A stretch of 64,000 nucleotides of DNA from assembly GCA_963989245.1 (NCBI GenBank), contig OZ022344.1, forward strand, positions 10,171,005-10,235,004, in the 5' to 3' direction. Positions 56,960-64,000 of this stretch are shown here, in pieces (the stretch's first letter is position 1; each line of letters starts with the position of its first letter). A model generated the notes under the pieces. It was not told the DNA's origin and did not search any database. It saw nothing but the letters and a program-made list of their open reading frames with translations. The DNA is from Nansenia antarctica (Eukaryota; Chordata; Actinopteri; Argentiniformes; Microstomatidae). Made by a program: the position numbers and the translations under genes.

Positions 56960-57335
56960 TGAGGTTAATTTCGTTGGTTATGAATCAAAGAACAGTTATT
57001 GAGTTTAAGACGATTTAATCAAAGTACAAAACAGATATATATACCAATAGCTGAGCCTGGTGTCTGTTCTCCTCTGCTGGGCTGGGCTGGTAAAGAGGCC
57101 CCCCCTTGGGTCTCACCCTTATTTATCACAATATGCAAATACAGTCACAGGCCATAGCCTATCACCTTACCTAGATGGTCAAGAGGGCAGTCACCTGTGA
57201 TGTCACTATGGCCTTAAGTCAGGGGGCAGGTCAGACCACAAGAGCCATTCCACAACACTCCCCCACAGCATATATACAGGCCCATATCATATACAATCTA
57301 TGCATGTGTGTGTGTTTAAGTAGAAATAAACTACA
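56960..57335 (-). repeat. Probable 3' LTR of the provirus
   Basis: Read on the minus strand it starts TGTAGTTTATTTC directly after a polypurine tract (CCGAGGGGGGAATA, minus strand of 57336-57349) and ends ATTAACCTCA, so it has TG...CA ends. It contains TATA-like and AATAAA-like A/T motifs (GATAAATAAGGG). The partner 5' LTR would be beyond 64000 and cannot be compared. Boundaries are inferred from the purine tract and dinucleotide ends only. Confidence 0.5.
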
Positions 57336-57349
57336 TATTCCCCCCTCGG

Positions 57350-57921
57350 AACGAAACTAAACGACCACAAAACAAAAACAAAAACACAAAACCCCACAGA
57401 CTGCAACTAAGAAACCAAAGATTTTTTTTTTTAAATAAACAACAACAGACAGAAAAACTACACCAACACACAACACAAGAAACATAATAATAAAGACCAA
57501 CCCAGCACCAGTACCAGCAACCAAAGATATCATATAAACCAAATACAAAACAATCAACAATAAAAAAGAATCCTAAAAATAACAATACAAATTAATCTAA
57601 ACACAGTACATCATACATATTTCAACACAAAAACTTCCAACGACCGATGTCTTCTTGTTTCTTGCATCTTCAGAACAACCTTTACCGCTGTCTCAGATTG
57701 ATAACCTTTCCTAGTCAGGAGCTTTTTCTTCGTTGCGCTAGGAACAGAACCTCTTTCCTATCTTTGCATAACCACCACATCACTTCTCAACTGACATCAA
57801 TCACATACGATATAGAAATAAACAAACAATACACAAATAATGACATTCAGTTATCATAACACATAATTCCCCAACAGTAAGCACAGGACAAAGGGAATGC
57901 ATTAATGCATAGATCTTCACC
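57350..57921 (-). other. Proviral 3' region without an identified gene
   Basis: An A/C-rich stretch (57350-57620) and about 300 bp of ordinary sequence lie between the fused pol remnant and the purine tract. This is where env would be expected, but no env frame is visible. Confidence 0.5.
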
Positions 57922-59469
57922 TCAGGTGAGGACTAGTCTTCTGAAAAGTTCATCAACGTGGACTGAGTGACTGATTTTCCAAAAACAGTCAATGAGGCCC
58001 TGTCTCCTAAGAAAGTCAAAAATCATGTCTGCTATAATAGGTGCTCCTATCTTAGCAAAATAAGTTTCCCATGCCCCTAAGACCGTTTCCAGCCATGCTA
58101 TCATCTGCTGTCCATTCCCGTCGTTCCCTTTGATCTGCTGCTTCACTACCCTATGCGTAGTCTTTAATCTCTTCTTAACTGGTCGTCGTCTGTCAGTGTC
58201 ATTGAGGTTCAGGCAGTCATCTGGTCCCCTCCCACGCTGATCAAGGTCTGGGGAGTCGCCCTCAGCATCATCTGAAGCATGATGCAGGCACTCGTCAGCA
58301 TCCCCAGTAGCACAGGTGTCCAGGCTTTGGACATTCCCAGGCTGGACCTCCAGACTGTCAACACTCTCTGCTTCGTTGGTTTCTGGTTCATTGGCATCTG
58401 GACAGCTTTCCACTGTCCCCTCGGCTTCAGGCATTGCCGGTAATGTCACTGGCTGTAACACTGGCATTGCCACTGGCTCTCGTCGTAGCTCCTCCTTCTC
58501 AGGTTCTCTGGGGACCTCGGCACCTGTTGGCACAACATCCTGCCTACTCTGTACATCCACCCCCCTGTCCACCACCCGTGGCCCAATTGGGGTAGGGATA
58601 TGCCCGGACACCACTGGTGTACCCACTCTGATGTTGTTTCTCCAACAGACCCCACATTGACCTAAAGCATGGTCAATCTGTTCCATCAAATATGGACTCC
58701 AAAACCCATATTCCTTGTTGATCTTGCGTCTTACCTCCCCCCTTGCCACATGTGCTAATCCATGAGCTTCCTGTATTAACATGCCTAATAAATCTGAGGG
58801 TGCTACAACCAACCCCTCATGATTCCTCCATAGACCTGTGTCATCCTGACTTGCCCCCCTTGCTAGCCAAACGTTCTTGTCTAACGTAGTTGCTCTGCTC
58901 TGTAACATCAATAAATCCTCAAGTGTGACCATGCCCTGTAATTGCATTTCATGTGCGACCAGAAGAATTTTACCTGCCTTGTCTGCTCCTGTAATGGCTT
59001 TGGCTGCATCCTCTGCAGCCCTGTTACCTTGTGTGACATGTGATGAGTCAGACCTGTGTGCGGCACACTTCACTATGGCTAATTCCTTTGGCTTCATCAT
59101 GGCCTGTAACAGCTTCATGATCTGTGCGTGATGCTGTATAGGCGTACCATCAGTTCTCTTAAAACCCCGCCCCCTCCATACAGCTCCATTAAAATGACAA
59201 ACATTATGTGCATAGGCAGAGTCGGTGTACACTGTCACTCTCCGTCCGGTTCCCAAGTTGCATGCTTCTGTGAGGGCAATCAACTCAGCCAACTGAGCTG
59301 AGCAAGGCTGAGGAACTGCCTCAGCCTGTTCTACAATAAACTTTGAATTCTGTGCTTTAACTAAGGAATACCCAGCGCACAAAGTTTCTCCTACCCGGTA
59401 ACAAGACCCATCAACCCAATATTCTATATCAGCTCCCTTTAAAGGCAAAACTTGTAGGTCTGTTCTATG
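57922..59469 (-). pseudogene. Provirus RNase H and integrase N-terminus fused to an unknown tail
   Basis: The frame is open from just after the protease stop to 57922. Numbering from 59448, RNase H shows Asp13 (DGSCY), Glu55 (AQLAELIAL), Asp76 (VYTDSAYA) and Asp147 (GNRAAEDAA), the four metal ligands of retroviral RNase H. The integrase zinc domain follows, with His229, His233, Cys265 and Cys268. Right after PTPIGP (about 290) the integrase core is missing. The frame continues for about 215 residues that are first acidic (DDAEGDSPDLDQRGRGPDD) and then basic (RRRPVKKRLK), ending in a Trp/Phe-rich segment. I do not recognise this tail; it may come from the 3' genes of the virus. The reverse transcriptase is wholly absent. 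Confidence 0.75.
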
Positions 59470-59799
59470 CTAAATCACTCTGGCTGTCGATGGAATCTGA
59501 GCACCGGATGGCACCGTCACCTGACAGCCGTCAGGTGTGCATTTTACTGTATAGTTCAATTGGCATAGAGCATCTCTCCCTAGCAGCCCTGTTGGCGTGT
59601 GTTCTGACACAAGTATTGGCAGAGTTGCTCTCTGTCCCTTGTACTCTAAGTCTACAAGCTCAGTTGTAGGAATCAGCTGTTTAATTCCCTCGAATCCGAT
59701 TGTCTTCACATATTCTCCAGACATAGGAAGGTGCGTGGCGTCTTCAGGCTTCTTTGTCACCACCAGCTGGCACCTCCCACTCGGATCTTCCGGGCACCC
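59470..59799 (-). pseudogene. Provirus protease remnant
   Basis: It is in the same frame as gag, directly after its UAG. Residues GEYVKTIGFEGIK resemble the flap region and TGLLGRDALCQL the conserved GRDxL region of retroviral aspartic proteases. The DTG active-site motif expected upstream is absent, so the enzyme cannot be active. The frame closes with TAG at 59472-59470. The sequence after that stop is RNase H, so the C-terminal linker and reverse transcriptase were deleted. Confidence 0.7.
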
Positions 59800-61620
59800 C
59801 TATAGGCCAGCTGCTGGGCCTCCGTAAGGGTTCATCACTCCTGGAGCAGGTGTAGCAGGGGGCCAATATCCTCCTCCTTGGCTCCCCCCTGCGCCCCCCT
59901 GGGGCCTGTTGTAGCAGGTACAGGCTAGATGTCCATTCTGGCCGCATTGGTAACATGGTTCTAGCATCTTCTTCCCTGATGCTGTCCATCTCCCTGGTGG
60001 TGGTCCTTGGCCAGGCTGTGTGTACGGCTGGTATGGAACCGCTTGCACCCCTGGTGGCCCCTGTGGGTATGGCTGGTAAGTAGCAGGATACCCCCCTTGT
60101 GGCCCCTGTGAGTAGGACTGGTAAGTAGCAGTCTGCACCCCAGGTGGCTGTTGCTGTGGAGCTAAAGCCTGCACTCCCTCTATGTTCCTCTTGCTTTCAG
60201 TCAATTGCACATGAGTCAATATTTTGAGTGACTCTTCGTCTTGTGTCTTCTGTATCTGAATATTCTTTCGATATAACTCAACTTGATGAGCTACGTGGTC
60301 TATATAAACAGCTTTGTTCATGTGTCGTAGCCCCACCACTTCTGCTAGCTTATCCTTAACTGGGGTAGGAAGCCCTTGTTGTATTTTTTCCCTGATTATG
60401 GATTTTTCTAAGGGGTTATCTTCAGCGTCCTTCCCTGTCACACTTCTCCATTGAGAGTGCACACGGGCAACAAAACCCCTGGGATTCTCATCTCCCCCCA
60501 GTGGCTTCACAATGATATTGTCTGGGTGAATGTGAATAGGGTAAGTCTCTCTGATTGCCTTCCACAGCCTGCCTCTGTTTGCTGCGAAGAGCTCTGGATC
60601 ATAAACTGATGTATTGATATATCTATGAAGTCCTGCCTTCATCAATATTTCCTGCATTGTATCCAATCCTGCAATAAAAGCTAAGAGTCTTTTCAGGTCT
60701 CCCATTGCCGCTTGCGTTCCTGTCAGTCTCACGTCGACCTCTGTCGTCCATGCGTGTCCACCATCTTCCAGGACTGGGAGCTTTTCTATCACTTCAGACA
60801 GATCTGTATGATTCCAAGGATGATATTCCATCTTGTTACCCCGAATCAGCACTGGACAGTTCTTTAATCTATTTGATGACATTTGATGACAATCTTCCTC
60901 TTCCTCCCTTTCTCGTTGCTCCTTCAGCCGTCTGTGGTGTCTTCCTTCCTCTCTTTCCGCTTTCTCCCGGCGTCTTCTCCCACCTTTCTTTTCGGCTGTG
61001 GCTATAATCTTCCTGACCTGAGCGTTGTAGCCTCCATCTGCATTGTCGTCATCACTTGAGTCTTCACTGCCATCTTCGCTGTCATCTTCCTTGTCACTCC
61101 TGTCGTCCCCTTTTCCCCTTGGCTCCTTCTTCTTCTTCTTCTGGGAATGGTCCTCCAGTGCCTTAGCATATGGAGGGGGACTGGAGACTGGACACATGTT
61201 TGTGAATGGAATGTTCAATTTCTGTTCCAGTGTTCTGGCCAATTCATTTTTCTTTTCCGTTCCCATTTTTGCTGTTTTCTCATCCCAAGCTAATGCTATT
61301 TTCTGCCCCTCTACCTTAAATAGATCTAAAATAGCTAACTCTAACCTGCGTTTCTCTGTTCTAATCTTTCCCTTTTTCTGGTTTGCTTTATAGGTTTTAA
61401 TAAGTACCTCTAAAGTTGCAATAACTCGTAAGTCGAAGGTGCCCTCTTTCGGCCACGGCTGTTCAATGTCTGCCCAACGGCTATTCCATTTCGTAGACAT
61501 TTTGCTAATTTCCCTAACAAGAGGATTAATTTTTTCCACTATAGCCATAGGGGATAAAGTTGCCAATATTCCACTATCCTTGTTAACAGCCTTTAACATG
61601 TTACTTGATTCTGCCCCCAT
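59800..61620 (-). CDS. Provirus gag polyprotein
   Basis: This 606-residue frame starts at the ATG at 61620 (MGAESSNMLK). I chose it because Gly2 and Ser6 make a myristoylation signal typical of retroviral matrix proteins. The order is: matrix-like N-terminus; a charged, Lys/Glu/Asp-rich middle (about 160-255, with KKKKKEPRGKGDDRSDKEDD); a capsid-like part from about 260 (CPVLIRG to RLLAFIAGLD); a Pro/Gln/Tyr-rich linker with repeated YQ.Y.QGP motifs; and one CCHC knuckle at 556-569 (CYQCGQNGHLACTC). The stop is UAG followed by GGG in the same frame as protease, as in viruses that use stop readthrough. Gag itself looks intact, while the downstream pol is not. It is a class I (gamma/epsilon-like) retrovirus relative by inference. 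Confidence 0.8.
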   Translation of the reverse strand: MGAESSNMLKAVNKDSGILATLSPMAIVEKINPLVREISKMSTKWNSRWADIEQPWPKEGTFDLRVIATLEVLIKTYKANQKKGKIRTEKRRLELAILDLFKVEGQKIALAWDEKTAKMGTEKKNELARTLEQKLNIPFTNMCPVSSPPPYAKALEDHSQKKKKKEPRGKGDDRSDKEDDSEDGSEDSSDDDNADGGYNAQVRKIIATAEKKGGRRRREKAEREEGRHHRRLKEQREREEEEDCHQMSSNRLKNCPVLIRGNKMEYHPWNHTDLSEVIEKLPVLEDGGHAWTTEVDVRLTGTQAAMGDLKRLLAFIAGLDTMQEILMKAGLHRYINTSVYDPELFAANRGRLWKAIRETYPIHIHPDNIIVKPLGGDENPRGFVARVHSQWRSVTGKDAEDNPLEKSIIREKIQQGLPTPVKDKLAEVVGLRHMNKAVYIDHVAHQVELYRKNIQIQKTQDEESLKILTHVQLTESKRNIEGVQALAPQQQPPGVQTATYQSYSQGPQGGYPATYQPYPQGPPGVQAVPYQPYTQPGQGPPPGRWTASGKKMLEPCYQCGQNGHLACTCYNRPQGGAGGSQGGGYWPPATPAPGVMNPYGGPAAGL

Positions 61621-64000
61621 TCTACTGCTCAATATGCTGAAAATATTCTATATTAGATAAGGTGTACTCTTCTTACAACCCACCTTCTTTTGCCGTATCT
61701 GCTAAACAGATGCTAGTCTGACTTTTAACTGTATTAGCTGTCCACACAGAATCACTACAACCCAGAACAACAGATTTGCCTCTTGTGTATGTCAGTGCAG
61801 TATTAACTTAAATCTACACTTTGTTCCTTCAGACCTCCCCTCTTCCCAGGGCGCAGTCTCAGGCTGGAACCCTTTCCGCTGAGGTCCTTTCCAAAGGACA
61901 TCTCATCTCAGCCTCTCTGCTTCCCAGGCGTCTCCTTTTCAGAGCCCTGATCACAGAAAGCACCACTCGCCTACTAGCTGTACGTCGCTTTCAGCTTATG
62001 GTGGCCTGACTGTACATTGAGCTGAGCGCTACTGCCATATCATATGGCCTTACGTTCTTGAGCGACCCAACCGGCCGGTGACCCAGTCAATAGCGACCCC
62101 CTGCCAATGTATAACACTGGCCCTGTAGCGGTGATTAGCCGCCCAGGTGGGAACCGACGGTCTGATCCCTAGCCCACTTCGCTATGGGTCTAGAAACTTT
62201 GACCGTTTACACCAGCCTTGCCTGTTCACGGGTGTAGCTTCCTCTCACATCCCGCTAGGTGTGGGCTGTCGCCCACGTACCACGCACTGCCCACACACCT
62301 ACATGCGACAGCTGCGCCGACTAGACGGTACCACGGTAGTATGTTCATTCATACTTCATCAGACACGGGGGCCTTCAGTCCTCTCCCCAGCACTATATAC
62401 AGGCTTTAACGTGCCCTCGGAACTTTGCAATTCCACCGCCGCCTGTTAGAGACTAGGTTCGGGGTGCCTAATCCCCTGCCTAATCTCTGTGTAAGTACTT
62501 TATACTTAAATGTGTTTCCTAATTGTTTATGAATATATGTCACTTAATTACTCATTCAATACTAATTACAGTTCTGGTCAACACAATTATTAAATCACAA
62601 AGGCTGGTCAACACCTAAGTATTCACTGATCTACAAAAACCCTTTTACTGCTCAACTATCAATACGAACTATTCTGCTATTCCTAATCAAAAGCTGTGGA
62701 CCCTCTAACTAAAATAAAAGATGTAAATTACAAATATTAATTACAACCTGTAGAATAAATCAACTGTTAAGTGAAAGGAATGAATGATTAGTTAGAATTA
62801 TTCATTATATAATCATATACATTGATTTAAAACCTGTGGAGTCAATTATCTGTTATCAAAATATCAAACAAATGAATTATTATTCAGAATGGTTTTTCAT
62901 TAGACAGTCACAGACATTGATCAAATCTGTGGAATCAATAAATTGTTTTGTGAAACAGACAATGAATGATCTGAATTATTATTTTAACCAATTAGTAATT
63001 AAACAAGTAATGTAATATTCAACAGTCATTTACAAGCATCATTCTATGAATGTTCTCTACAGATCTCTGTCAACATTCTATGCAAGCAGGCAGAGCCGTT
63101 TTATTGGGGGTCATAAATATCTGTGCTGGAGGCACTGCTCAGGAAACAGTCAACAGATGTCTCACAGAACGACTGGCTCTTTTCCTTTGAATCTATCAAA
63201 AGCCCACAATCTATCTTTACTTCTAACAAACAATGCTTAAACTTTCGTGATTCTGCAATCACAACTTTATCACAGAGAGAGAGGGGTTGAAATTAAAAGT
63301 ATGGGTACCGTCTCTCAGCACTACAGTATTCGCTTCGCGCTCTCTCTGTGTGTGTGGAATGTGCCTGCAATGCACATGCGCGAGTCTCCGTGTGTAAACT
63401 GCGCGTGAACTCGCCTCTTTTCCTAGTCTATGAATGTTTAACTGTAACTTTAAACTATTTAAAATACCCCGATGATCAATTCACTTTATCTCTATCTTTA
63501 AAATACTACAGTCTGTGTATGAATTGATCTTTATCTGTAATGTAACAATCAAATTCAGCTTCCCTGCGTGTCTATATGTTTGAATCAATGTGTGTACGAG
63601 CCCTGACGCTCGTGCATGTGTGAGCGCGCGTCTATTTGAAAACGAACAGGAGAGAAAGAAGGAGGGGGGCTCCTTTTTTACATTCCTTTGTCCAACCTCT
63701 CGGGAAAACCGCTCCTGTGGGATTAGTCTCTCACAACATATACTTTGCTTTCCACAATAATGTTATTTTCTACGACACAACAATTTCAAGATTATCTTTC
63801 AATGCAATTTAACTATTAGTTACCTAAACTAATTCTCATTCAAATACTCATACAATGTATATGCTTTTCACACGGTCTCTTCACAGAGATATCTAAAGGC
63901 CTCTTTGTGCCCGCGTCTCCGCGCGTGCCTGAGCGTGCGTGTTTTTGCTCCGCTGACGCTGACAAAGGACAATGAGCAATGGCGTCTAAGACACACTTCT
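61621..64000 (-). other. Long provirus leader or flanking sequence
   Basis: Upstream of gag there are at least 2.38 kb before the window edge with no LTR found. 62710-63005 holds three diverged units of about 100 bp ('attgat.aaa.c.tgtgga' and 'tcaat.a..tgtt' themes). 63290-63420 and 63590-64000 are CpG-rich (GCGCGCGTC, CCGCGTCTCC). No gene is supported. It could be an unusually long leader, further insertions, or both. Confidence 0.4.

Overview
This window looks like nuclear DNA from a ray-finned fish (teleost). It contains intron-split exons of complement component C3, fish-type LINE 3' tails, piggyBac, hAT, Harbinger and mariner-like elements, a Ty3/Gypsy retrotransposon, a retrovirus-like provirus and very large microsatellite and minisatellite tracts. 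Only about 0.65 kb of recognisable host coding sequence is present. The rest is repeats and transposable elements, many of them nested.

Layout. (1) 1-2.0 kb: minus-strand exons 1 and 2 of a C3-like gene, with signal peptide, splice sites and a TATA-like box; the gene runs off the left edge. (2) 2.0-7.6 kb: a piggyBac element with TTAA target duplications, microsatellites, a palindromic MITE, a Harbinger-type MITE with TAA duplications, and a 5'-truncated LINE with reverse-transcriptase remnants. (3) 7.6-20.5 kb: one minus-strand Gypsy retrotransposon with a GTGAC target duplication. A hAT element interrupts its gag, and its 5' LTR is split into three pieces by a 1.3-kb insert and a second hAT element. 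The three LTR pieces add up to exactly the 194 bp of the intact LTR. (4) 20.5-28.4 kb: small MITEs, a B30.2/SPRY pseudogene, LINE 3' ends, a 441-bp direct repeat and minisatellites. (5) 28.4-49.95 kb: about 21.5 kb of a 15-bp satellite with a few unit variants and higher-order repetition, ending in a 200-N assembly gap. (6) 50.15-51.2 kb: a second satellite of about 20 bp. (7) 51.3-53.65 kb: three plus-strand C3-like exons covering the beta/alpha processing site, the C3a anaphylatoxin domain and the start of the alpha' chain. (8) 53.8-55.8 kb: an internally deleted hAT element with an 8-bp target duplication and an inner 12-copy minisatellite. (9) 56.96-64 kb: a minus-strand defective provirus (probable 3' LTR, gag, in-frame UAG, protease remnant, RNase H, truncated integrase fused to an unidentified tail) with a long leader running to the window edge.

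How it fits together. The C3 exons at the two ends lie on opposite strands. There are therefore either two divergent C3 genes whose middle is hidden or lost around the satellites and gap, or a scaffolding error at the satellite. The very long 'open reading frames' across the satellite arise because the 15-bp period is divisible by three; I do not annotate them as genes. The strongest novelties are the binary-looking satellite with its higher-order structure, the identical-LTR but multiply interrupted Gypsy element, and the chimeric provirus.
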